A DNA stretch of 64,000 nucleotides from CAVSRC01 sp963750065 (GTDB lineage Bacteria > Pseudomonadota > Alphaproteobacteria > Rhizobiales > Kaistiaceae): NCBI GenBank assembly GCA_963750065.1, contig CAVVPK010000012.1:124001-188000 (forward strand), in the 5' to 3' direction. The notes beneath the pieces are model-generated. The model worked only from the letters and a program-made list of their open reading frames with translations, was not told the DNA's origin and did no database searches. Every line of letters starts with the position of its first letter. Position 1 is the first letter of the stretch. Made by a program: the position numbers and the translations under genes. Shown one piece after another: positions 25,794 to 33,494 of this stretch.

Positions 25794-28559
25794 CTATTTC
25801 GCTCCGGCGAGGTCGGGGGCGATGACCGGCGCCTGCAGGGGAACACCGACACCGGGCAGGAAGACCGAGAAGGTGGCGCCCCGGCCCGGCGGCGAGCGCA
25901 CCCAGATGCGCCCGCCGTGATGCTCGACGATGTGGCGCGATATGGTCAGGCCCAGCCCGCTGCCCGACGGCCGGCCGGTATTGCGGTCGCGCGCCTTGGC
26001 GAATTTCTCGAAGATGATCTGCTGGTCCTGCGGGCGCACGCCTTCGCCGTTATCGGTCACCTCGACCAGATAGCCGCCGCTGTCGTTGTGGCCGCTGACC
26101 CAGACGTGGCCGTGGACCGGGTCGGCGAACTTGGCCGCGTTGGACAAGAGGTTGATGAACACCTGCATCAGCCGGTCGCGGTCGGCATGGACCGGCCGCT
26201 CTGCCGGCTCGATGGTCACCTCGACGTCGCCATGGGCGCCGCGGAACAGCCCGCCGGTCGCCGCCGCAGCATCCTCCAGCGCTTGCGCCGGATCGACCTC
26301 GCCCATGCTCCAGTCGGCCTGGCCCTGTTCCAGCCGGGTGAGGTCGAGGATGGTGTCGAGCAGGCGGGTGAGCCGCTGCGTCTCGCTCTGGATGATGGCG
26401 AGGTAGCGCTCGGCCTGTTCGGGGGCGAGCCCTTCCGGCTCGCTGAGGATCTCGGAGAAGCTGCGGATCGAGGTCAGCGGCGTGCGCAGCTCGTGGCTGA
26501 CGGTGGACAGGAAATCGTCCTTCAGCCGGTCGAGTTCCTTGAGCTGCTCGTTGGCATGGGTCAGCTCGCGCGCCGTCACCTCCAACTCGCGCGACTTCTG
26601 CTCCAGTTGGCGGCTGTAGGCGATGACCTGCTGGGTCTCCTCGAGGATCGCCATCATTTCGTCGAAGGAGAGCGTCTCGCCCTTGGCGATGGCCGCGACC
26701 ATGGCGCGGGCCGAGGCCGCGCCGATGCTGCCGGCAAGCAGCCGCTCGACGAAGGCGATCAGCTGGGCGTCGGCTTCCAGCCGCTCGCCGATGTCGACCC
26801 CGCGCTTCTCGGCATAGTCGCTGAAGGCGCGCGCCGCGCGTTCCGGGCCGATGAAGCGCTGCAGAAGCGCGTAGAGCTCGTCGCGCGCCGCCGAACGGCG
26901 CCAGATTTCCGCCTCGCCCGGTGGCCGCCGGAAGACGTCGACGAAGGCGATCGCCTGGACGCGCTCGATCAAGTTCTGCTGCGAGAACAGCGATACCAGG
27001 ATATAGCCGCCGATATTGGCGGCCATGCTCCAGAACAGCGCGTGGGTCAGCGGGTCCCAGCCGGTGAGGCCGAACAGCGCCTCGGGCCGCAGCGCCGCGA
27101 TGTGCCACGGCCCGGCGAGGATCGCCTCCGACATGACGCCGCTGCGCGCCAAGAGCGGCACCAACATCGTATAGCCCCAGGTGAGGAAGCCGAGCGCCAG
27201 TCCGGTCGCCGCGCCGGGGCGCGTCGCATTGCGCCAGAACAGCCCGCCGACCAGGGCCGGCACGAATTGCGCAACCACGGCGAAGGAGACCAGGCCGATC
27301 TGGGCCAGCGGACCGGATTCGCCGGTCACCCGGTAATAGGCGTAGCCGAGCAGCAGGATGGCGAAGATGCCCGCCCGTCGGATGAACAGGAGAAGCTGGG
27401 TGAGGTCGCCGCGCGCATCGAGCTTGAGCCAGCGGATGCGCAACAGCACCGGCATCACCACGTCGTTGCACACCATGGTCGACAGCGCGATCGCCGCCAC
27501 CACCACCATGGCGGTGGCCGATGACAGGCCGCCGATGAAGGCAAGCAACGCCAGCGCGTGCTGTCCTTGCGTGATCGGCACGGTGAGCACGTAGAAATCG
27601 GGATTGGCTTCCGCCGGCAGCAGCGTCAGCCCGGCGGCGGCGATCGGCAGGGCGAACAGGCTCATCATCAAGAGGTAGAGCGGGAACAGCCAGGCGGCGG
27701 TCGCCAGATGCCGCTCGTTGACGTTCTCGACGATGGTGATGTGGAACTGGCGCGGCAGGCAGATGATCGCCGCCATCGACAGGAAGGTCATGGTGATGAA
27801 GCGCGCCGCGTCGCCTTGCGGCAGCAGGACCAGATTGTCGAGCACCGGCTTGAGCTTCGCCTCGGCCGAACCGATGCCCGGGCCGAAGGCGATCACGACG
27901 TAAACGCCGACCGCCAGGAAGGCGAGAAACTTGACGCAGGATTCGAAGGCGATGGCCGCGACCATGCCCTCATGGTGCTCGTTGGCGTCGATATGGCGGG
28001 TGCCGAACAGGATGGCGAAGATCGCCATGCCGATGGCGGTCAGGAACGCCGCGTCGCCGAGGATCGAGGGCGGCTTTCCGGTGAGCGTGCCGTTGATGTC
28101 GGCGTAGAGCGTGTAGTTGACCAGCACCGCGAAGGAGGTCGACACCGCCTTCAGCTGCAACGCGATGTAGGGCATGGCGCCGACGGTCGCGATCACCGTG
28201 ACCAGGACGCCGAGCAGCGCGCTCTTGCCGTAGCGCGAGGCGATGAAATCGGCGATCGAGGTGATGCGCTGCGATTTGGAGATGCGCGCGATCTTGCGCA
28301 GCAGGAACCACCAGCCGAGGAAGACGATGGTCGGTCCGGTGTAAATGGTGATGAACTCGACGCCGCGGCGGGCGGCCGTGCCGACGGCGCCGTAGAAGGT
28401 CCACGAGGTGCAGTAGACGCCGAGCGACAGCGTATAGACCAGCGGCGAATGGATAAGGCTGCGGCCGCTCTGCGCCCGCCGGTCGCCGTACCAGGCGATG
28501 GCGAACAAAAGCCCGAGATAGGCGAGCGCGACAATGACGACGGCGGTTGAGCTGGCCAC
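25794..28559 (-). CDS. SSF sodium/solute symporter-sensor histidine kinase (CbrA/CrbS-like)
   Basis: 921 residues. About the first 530 form a sodium-solute-symporter domain with some 12-13 membrane spans (SLGVYCTSWTFYGAVGTA, ADFIASRYGKS, FIGGLSSATAMVVVAAIALS). A cytosolic STAC-like linker follows (LYALLQRFIGPERAARAFSDY, AERLLAGSIGAASAR-like), then a coiled coil, the HisKA phosphoacceptor VSHELRTPLTSIRSFSEIL, and an HATPase domain with NLLSNAAKFAD, DNGEGVRP and GSGLGLTI. Such fusions sense a transported nutrient and start phosphorelay. It has no C-terminal receiver; the single-domain regulator at 28819 is the likely partner. Very safe family call, ligand unknown. Confidence 0.9.
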   Translation of the reverse strand: MASSTAVVIVALAYLGLLFAIAWYGDRRAQSGRSLIHSPLVYTLSLGVYCTSWTFYGAVGTAARRGVEFITIYTGPTIVFLGWWFLLRKIARISKSQRITSIADFIASRYGKSALLGVLVTVIATVGAMPYIALQLKAVSTSFAVLVNYTLYADINGTLTGKPPSILGDAAFLTAIGMAIFAILFGTRHIDANEHHEGMVAAIAFESCVKFLAFLAVGVYVVIAFGPGIGSAEAKLKPVLDNLVLLPQGDAARFITMTFLSMAAIICLPRQFHITIVENVNERHLATAAWLFPLYLLMMSLFALPIAAAGLTLLPAEANPDFYVLTVPITQGQHALALLAFIGGLSSATAMVVVAAIALSTMVCNDVVMPVLLRIRWLKLDARGDLTQLLLFIRRAGIFAILLLGYAYYRVTGESGPLAQIGLVSFAVVAQFVPALVGGLFWRNATRPGAATGLALGFLTWGYTMLVPLLARSGVMSEAILAGPWHIAALRPEALFGLTGWDPLTHALFWSMAANIGGYILVSLFSQQNLIERVQAIAFVDVFRRPPGEAEIWRRSAARDELYALLQRFIGPERAARAFSDYAEKRGVDIGERLEADAQLIAFVERLLAGSIGAASARAMVAAIAKGETLSFDEMMAILEETQQVIAYSRQLEQKSRELEVTARELTHANEQLKELDRLKDDFLSTVSHELRTPLTSIRSFSEILSEPEGLAPEQAERYLAIIQSETQRLTRLLDTILDLTRLEQGQADWSMGEVDPAQALEDAAAATGGLFRGAHGDVEVTIEPAERPVHADRDRLMQVFINLLSNAAKFADPVHGHVWVSGHNDSGGYLVEVTDNGEGVRPQDQQIIFEKFAKARDRNTGRPSGSGLGLTISRHIVEHHGGRIWVRSPPGRGATFSVFLPGVGVPLQAPVIAPDLAGAK

Positions 28560-28562
28560 CCC

Positions 28563-28829
28563 TCAACCCCGCTCGGCCGGCTCCGATCCGCTGTCCAGCT
28601 CGTCGCCGTCGGCGATCATGCGGCCTGCCAGCCAGCCGCCGCAGGCGATGGCGATGAGCCACACCGCGAAGCAGTAGACATGCAGAAGCGGTATGCCGAG
28701 GACCAGCACCGGGGCATTGAAGATGCCGAGGATCGGCGGCGTCAGCAGGAAGAAGGCCGCAACCGGCAGAACGAAGGCGCGGTCCGCCAGCCGCCCGCCG
28801 GTGCGCACCAGGGCCGGATCACGCTTCAC
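28563..28829 (-). CDS. Small two-span membrane protein linked to the SSF-kinase
   Basis: 88 residues from GTG 28829, overlapping the end of the response-regulator gene and preceded by AGGAGG. Two hydrophobic segments (FVLPVAAFFLLTPPILGIF and LLHVYCFAVWLIAIACGGWL) separated by a short loop, and an acidic C-terminus. It abuts the SSF-kinase gene 3 bp downstream. Small two-span partners often accompany SSF-type transporters, but I do not recognise a named family. Probable accessory subunit of the sensor. Confidence 0.7.
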   Translation of the reverse strand: MKRDPALVRTGGRLADRAFVLPVAAFFLLTPPILGIFNAPVLVLGIPLLHVYCFAVWLIAIACGGWLAGRMIADGDELDSGSEPAERG

Positions 28830-29208
28830 GAGGCGCGTCCTCCTGCGCCAGCAGCGCGCGCACCCGTTCGACCACGTCGCGGTTGGAGAACGGCTTGGTG
28901 ACATAGTCGTCGACGCCCAGCTCCACCGCCTTGCGGCGGTCCTTCTCGTGGCCCTTGGCGGTCAGCATGATGATGCGCGGCTGCCTTTCGCCGGCCTCGC
29001 TGCGGATGGCGGAGACGACCTCGAAGCCGTCGAAGCCGGGCAGCATGATGTCGAGCAGGACGAGATCGGGCTTGATCCGCCGGGTCAGTTCGACCGTCGA
29101 CGGACCGTCATGGGTCACGCTGACCTCGTAGCCTGCCCGTCGCATCAGGAAGGACAGTGCCTCGACGAGATTGCGTTCATCCTCAGCAACGAGAACCGAC
29201 TGGGCCAC
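28819..29208 (-). CDS. Single-domain response regulator
   Basis: 129 residues, a CheY-like receiver only. Acid pocket in VLVAEDERN (residues 5-13), phospho-acceptor Asp53 in LVLLDIMLPGFDG, Thr in IIMLTAKG, Lys in DDYVTKPFSN. No DNA-binding or enzymatic output domain follows. Its gene lies between the SSF-kinase and the XRE regulator, so it is the natural phospho-acceptor of that kinase. The output must be through a partner protein, possibly the HisKA-like region of the XRE protein next to it. Confidence 0.9.
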   Translation of the reverse strand: MAQSVLVAEDERNLVEALSFLMRRAGYEVSVTHDGPSTVELTRRIKPDLVLLDIMLPGFDGFEVVSAIRSEAGERQPRIIMLTAKGHEKDRRKAVELGVDDYVTKPFSNRDVVERVRALLAQEDAPREA

Positions 29209-29295
29209 GGCCCCTCCCTCCGGTCAATTCGTGCCAACACCCCCACCTTGTTGCTGCCGGCCCGTTCGAGCTGAGAGCATATAGACCGGCAGAAC

Positions 29296-30882
29296 TTATG
29301 TCACCGGCGCCGATGGCAGTCCGCCGGGCAGCGGCACCCGGTCGAAAGCGCGATGGACGCAGTCCTCGCGCGGGCATTGCCGGCAGGTGACGCCAATGGG
29401 AACGATCGTGCGCGATGCCGCCAGGTCGAGCCCGTCGGCATAGACGAAGCGATGGGCATGCTCGATGGCGCAGCCGATCATCACCGCATGGTGCCCGGCG
29501 GTGTCGCGGCCGCCCGGTTCGGCGACATCGGCGCGTGCCACGCACAGGAACGTCTCGCCGTCCGGCAGCCGGCCGACCTGGCTGACGACCCGCCCTGGCG
29601 ATGCGAAGGCGTGGTGGACGATCCAGCGCGGACAGGCGCCGCCGTAGCGCGGCAGGCGCAGCCCCGAGGCGGAGAAACGCTTCGAGATGTTGCCGGCGAC
29701 GTCGGTGCGCAGGAAATGCAGCGGCACGCCCTCGGCACCGGGCCGGCTGAGCGTGGTCAGCCGGTGGCACACCTGCTCGAAGCTGGCATCGAAGCGGTGC
29801 CCGATGCGCACGACGTCGAAGCGCAGTTCGTCGGCGGCGGCACGGAACGGGCGATAGGGCATCAGCACGGCGCCGGCGAAGTAGCTCGCCAGCGCCTTCT
29901 GCAGGCGAACGCTGGCCCCCGGCGCCGCCAGCCCGGCGCCGTCGACCAGTTCGCCGAGCAGTGCGTCGCAGGTCTGCACGCCGATCAGCCGGGCGAGCCG
30001 GAAACGGACGCTGGACCGCGCCAGTTCGTCCGACAGCAGGAAGACCGCCCCGTCGAGACGCTCGCCGGCCGGCGTGACCTCGGCCGCCGGCACGAAGCGG
30101 ATGGAGATGCCGAGATCGCCCTCGAGATGGTCGCGCAGCGATTCCAGCGTCGATTGTCCGCCGGGAAGCATCGTCAGCGTGTCCTCGGCCGCTGCCTCCA
30201 GGCGCGGAAAGTGGTTGGCATGGTCGGAGACGAAGTCCTCGATCTCCTCGCGTGGCGCAGGGCGCGGCCGCCGGGCGCCGCGGCCGCTGAGGAAATCGAA
30301 CATGTCGCCGGCGCGCGCCGCCAGCTCCTCGGCTTCCGCCACCAGCGTGTTGACGAAGCCGATCCGCTCGTCGTCCGACAGGTCGCCGTAGTCCTGCAGG
30401 ATCTCCGAATAGGAGCGGATGGTGGTGATCAGCGCCAGGATCTGGTTGCTGACCTCGAACAGGAAGGTGTCCTCGCCGAGGCGCTCGCCGAGAAGGTCGG
30501 AGCGCAGGCGGGCTTCGCGATAGGCGCGGTAGAGACCGAGGATGGCGCGCGCCGCCCGTGGCGCATGGGCCACAAGCTCGGCCGCGTCGGCGGCGTTGAG
30601 GTCGACGCCGATGACGCCGGCGTCGGCGGCGACCTCTCCCAGTTCGGCGATGAGGCGCGCCTCCTCGGTGCCGGCCAGCGAGCGGCTGTCGAGGCCGACG
30701 GCGTCGGCGATGCGGTGCAGCAGCGCGCCGCCGATCGGCCGCTTGTTGTGCTCGATGAGGTTGAGATAGCTCGCCGATATGCCGACCTGGCTGGCCAGCC
30801 CCTGCTGCGACTTGCCAAGCTCCTGGCGTCGCTTGCGAATTCTGTGTCCGACAGGAGCCCGGGCCATGGGCAGCGCCTCCAC
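29296..30882 (-). CDS. XRE/DUF2083 regulator (short-chain fatty acyl type) with a HisKA-like insert
   Basis: 528 residues; ATG 30867 is an alternative start. N-terminal XRE HTH (VGHRIRKRRQELGKSQQGLASQVGISASYLNLIE in two pieces, residues 11-45), then at about 143-198 a helical pair, VSNQILALITTIRSYSEIL, that closely copies a kinase HisKA helix but with Asn-Gln where the phospho-His-Glu should be. The C-terminal half is DUF2083-like and ends with a four-element Cys motif CRQCPREDC. Relatives (RamB/PrpC/ScfR group) control acetate, propionate and glyoxylate genes. Probably regulates the divergent ABC importer. The kinase-like insert is unusual. Confidence 0.8.
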   Translation of the reverse strand: MEALPMARAPVGHRIRKRRQELGKSQQGLASQVGISASYLNLIEHNKRPIGGALLHRIADAVGLDSRSLAGTEEARLIAELGEVAADAGVIGVDLNAADAAELVAHAPRAARAILGLYRAYREARLRSDLLGERLGEDTFLFEVSNQILALITTIRSYSEILQDYGDLSDDERIGFVNTLVAEAEELAARAGDMFDFLSGRGARRPRPAPREEIEDFVSDHANHFPRLEAAAEDTLTMLPGGQSTLESLRDHLEGDLGISIRFVPAAEVTPAGERLDGAVFLLSDELARSSVRFRLARLIGVQTCDALLGELVDGAGLAAPGASVRLQKALASYFAGAVLMPYRPFRAAADELRFDVVRIGHRFDASFEQVCHRLTTLSRPGAEGVPLHFLRTDVAGNISKRFSASGLRLPRYGGACPRWIVHHAFASPGRVVSQVGRLPDGETFLCVARADVAEPGGRDTAGHHAVMIGCAIEHAHRFVYADGLDLAASRTIVPIGVTCRQCPREDCVHRAFDRVPLPGGLPSAPVT

Positions 30883-30884
30883 CC

Positions 30885-30901
30885 TTGTAATATCTTTACA
30901 A
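30885..30901. promoter_or_regulatory. Palindromic operator upstream of the XRE gene
   Basis: Perfect arms TTGTAA-TATCT-TTACAA, 3 bp upstream of the XRE gene's first ATG and in the 182-bp divergent region toward the ABC importer. That region is strikingly AT-rich for this genome (30895-30970). Autoregulation by the XRE protein is likely. Confidence 0.5.
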
Positions 30902-31064
30902 TCTTACGGTTGGCAATGCAACAAGTTGACAAATAACAACAATAAAATCAATCAGTTATTGATCGCTTGACAATCGCTGCTAGGTTGCGCGTGGGGAAGG
31001 ACAGAAGACTCCCGAGGTTCGCTCCTCGGCCCCAACCGAAACGGAAACGACCGGAGGATCCATA

Positions 31065-32444
31065 ATGACAGACCGCAAGTCGCGGCTGACACAGCCGTAT
31101 TCGCGACGCGCCATCCTGAAGGGATCGCTCGCCACCACCGCAGGCCTTGGTGCTCTCAGCATTGGCGGCGTCGGGCCGCTGCAGTTCGTGAGCGGCGCCT
31201 GGGCCGCCGACCAGCCCGCAATCGGAACGTGGCCCGACGGCTCGTCCGGCTCTTCCGTCACCATCGGCGCGACTGTGCCGCGCACCGGCGCCTACGCCGT
31301 GCAGGGTGAAGACGAGCTCAAGGGCGTTCAGCTCGCCATCGAGCACATCAACCAGGGCCACGACCTGATCAAGCAGATCGCCCCCAAGGTCAGCAAGGGC
31401 CTGCTCGGCAAGGAAGTGAAGCTGGTGGTCGCCGACTCCGGCGCCAAGCCCGACAACGCGGTTCAGGAACAGCAGAAGTTCATCGCCGACGACAAGGTCG
31501 TCGCCATGTTCGGTGCGACCTCTTCGGCGGTCGCCGTTGCGCTGAACAAGTTCGCCCAGCGCGAGCACATCCTTTATCTCGTCGGCATCTCCGGTTCCAA
31601 CGACACCACCGGCAAGGACTGCGCCCGTTACGGCTTCCGCCAGTGCTTCTACGGCGAGACGGCGGCCAACGCCATCGGCCCGCAGCTGCTCAAGCAGTAC
31701 GGCAAGAACCGCAAGGCCGCGTTCATGACGCCCGACTACACCTACGGGCATACGGTGACGAAGTCGGTGAACGACTATCTGACCCAGAACGGCGGCTGGA
31801 CGATGGTGACCAACCAGGTGTCGCCGCTGGGCACCCAGGACTTCAGCCAGTACCTGACCAACATCGCCAATTCGGGCGCCGAGTTCATCATCAACGTGAA
31901 CTGGGGCCGTGACGCGGTGCTGTCGACCCAGCAGGCCAAGCAGTTCGGCCTGATCCCGCAGCCGATGACGCTGGTCATCCCGTACCAGATCCCGTTCCTG
32001 GCCAAGGAAACCACGGCCGAACTGACCCAGGGCGTGCTGGCGGCGACCGACTTCTGGTGGACGCTGGAGGACAAGTACCCGCTGGCCAAGATGTTCGTCG
32101 CGGAATTCAACAAGAAGTTCGGCTACTATCCCGAGTGGGGCGCCGAGAACGCCTACATGCAGTTTGCCGCCTGGGCGCGCATGGTCTCTGGCGCCGGCAC
32201 CTTCTATCCGCCGGACGTGATCAAGGAGTACGAGAAGGGCGAGACCTTCCCGTCCATGGTCGGCGACGTCCACTTCCGTCCCGAGGATCATCAGCTGGTC
32301 CGTCCGGTCGTCATCGTCCGCGGCAAGAAGCCCGGCGACATGAAGAACGACCAGGATTTCTGGGAGGTCCTCGAGGTGGTGCCGGGCGAGCAGCTCATGC
32401 AGAAGCCCGACGCGTTCGGCTGCAAGCTGGGCGATTACACCTGA
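31065..32444 (+). CDS. ABC importer substrate-binding protein (HAAT family, Tat-exported)
   Basis: 459 residues. A twin-arginine leader SRRAILKGSLATTAGLGALS (around residues 13-32), cut near AWAADQP, then a type I Leu-binding fold: VTIGATVPRTGAYAVQGEDELKG, EVKLVVADSGAKPDNAVQEQQ, VVAMFGATSSAVAVALNKF, AFMTPDYTYGHTVTKS, QYLTNIANSGAEFIINVNWG. Larger than amino-acid-binding LivJ proteins. The ligand is probably a short-chain carboxylate, amide or amino acid. The divergent XRE and SSF-kinase genes suggest nutrient-responsive control. Ligand open. Confidence 0.82.
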   Translation: MTDRKSRLTQPYSRRAILKGSLATTAGLGALSIGGVGPLQFVSGAWAADQPAIGTWPDGSSGSSVTIGATVPRTGAYAVQGEDELKGVQLAIEHINQGHDLIKQIAPKVSKGLLGKEVKLVVADSGAKPDNAVQEQQKFIADDKVVAMFGATSSAVAVALNKFAQREHILYLVGISGSNDTTGKDCARYGFRQCFYGETAANAIGPQLLKQYGKNRKAAFMTPDYTYGHTVTKSVNDYLTQNGGWTMVTNQVSPLGTQDFSQYLTNIANSGAEFIINVNWGRDAVLSTQQAKQFGLIPQPMTLVIPYQIPFLAKETTAELTQGVLAATDFWWTLEDKYPLAKMFVAEFNKKFGYYPEWGAENAYMQFAAWARMVSGAGTFYPPDVIKEYEKGETFPSMVGDVHFRPEDHQLVRPVVIVRGKKPGDMKNDQDFWEVLEVVPGEQLMQKPDAFGCKLGDYT

Positions 32445-32515
32445 GGCATGCATGCCCTCTTCGCTGAGCGCAGCGGAGCGGGCATGATATATTCCTGTAG
32501 CCGGGCCAAACCCGA

Positions 32516-32549
32516 CCCCACGCTCTCGCCTGCTGGCGGGAGCGTGGGG
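32516..32549 (+). other. Hairpin after the binding-protein gene
   Basis: Stem of 15 bp (CCCCACGCTCTCGCC with GGCGGGAGCGTGGGG, one G-U pair), loop TGCT, between binding protein and LivH-type permease. No T-run; a probable mRNA-protecting or attenuating structure. Confidence 0.75.
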
Positions 32550-32608
32550 ATCGTTACAAAGCCGGGCAACGGGGGCGACAGCTACACCAGGGGCAAGCGG
32601 ACGACACA

Positions 32609-33484
32609 GTGCTCAATTGGGCGAACTTCATATCGCAATGCTTCAACGGGCTGGTCCTCGGCGCGCTGCTGGCGCTGATTTCGTCCGGCCTGACGATCAT
32701 TTACGGCACGCTCGGTGTCCTCAACCTGGCGCACGGCGCCATGTTCATGCTCGGCGGCTACGCCGGCTGGTACGCCTATTCGCTCACCGGCTCCTTCATC
32801 GTCGCCATCATCGCCGGCTCCCTGTTCGGCATGCTGGTCGGCGTGGTGACCGAGCGGCTGATCATCCGCCACTTCTACAACCGGCCGCACGAGGACCAGC
32901 TGCTGGTCACCTTCGGCCTCGGCATCGTCTTCGTCGAGGCGGTGCGCTTCTTCTTCGGCAGCCTGTCGAAATCGGTGCCGCCGCCGTGGCCGTTCGTCGG
33001 CATCTACAATCTCGGCTTCATGTTCTACCCGACCTACCGCCTGGCGCTCCTCGGCATCGTGGCGGTGGCGCTGGTGGCGCTCTACGTCGTGCTCTACCGC
33101 ACGCGCATCGGCCTGATCGTGCGCGCCGGAATCGAGGATTCCGTGACCGTCGGCACGCTCGGCATCGATGTCTACAAGGTGTTTTCACTGGTCTTCGGCA
33201 TCGGCGCCATGGCGGCCGGCTTCGCCGGCATCGTCAACGCCCCGGTGGTTTCGGTGGCGCCGGACGTCGGCGAGGCGATCCTGGTGCAGACCTTCGTCGT
33301 CGTCGTCATCGGCGGCGTCGGATCGTTCCCCGGAGCCGTGCTCGGCGGCCTGATCGCCGGCGAGATCATCAGCATCACCTCGATGTTCAATCCCGGCTAC
33401 GCCTACGTCATGCTGTTCGCGGCCATGGCCCTGGTGCTGGTGCTGCGCCCCTACGGCCTGCTCGGCACGGCCGGACGCGAATGA
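32609..33484 (+). CDS. ABC importer permease, LivH type
   Basis: 291 residues from GTG 32609. Hydrophobic with LivH hallmarks: LISSGLTIIYGTLGVLNLAHGAMFMLGGY, LIVRAGIEDSVTVGTLGIDVYKVFSLVFGIG, VVIGGVGSFPGAVLGGLIAGEI. Inner-membrane channel half of the importer whose binding protein is encoded upstream. The fusion gene that supplies the second permease and an ATPase starts 10 bp downstream. Confidence 0.88.
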   Translation: MLNWANFISQCFNGLVLGALLALISSGLTIIYGTLGVLNLAHGAMFMLGGYAGWYAYSLTGSFIVAIIAGSLFGMLVGVVTERLIIRHFYNRPHEDQLLVTFGLGIVFVEAVRFFFGSLSKSVPPPWPFVGIYNLGFMFYPTYRLALLGIVAVALVALYVVLYRTRIGLIVRAGIEDSVTVGTLGIDVYKVFSLVFGIGAMAAGFAGIVNAPVVSVAPDVGEAILVQTFVVVVIGGVGSFPGAVLGGLIAGEIISITSMFNPGYAYVMLFAAMALVLVLRPYGLLGTAGRE

Positions 33485-33494
33485 GCGCAGGTCC

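Noticed and set aside
25230..27524. A 764-residue plus-strand frame across the dehalogenase and SSF-kinase genes
   Set aside because: Shadow frame spanning two genes on the other strand, with no start signal or homology.
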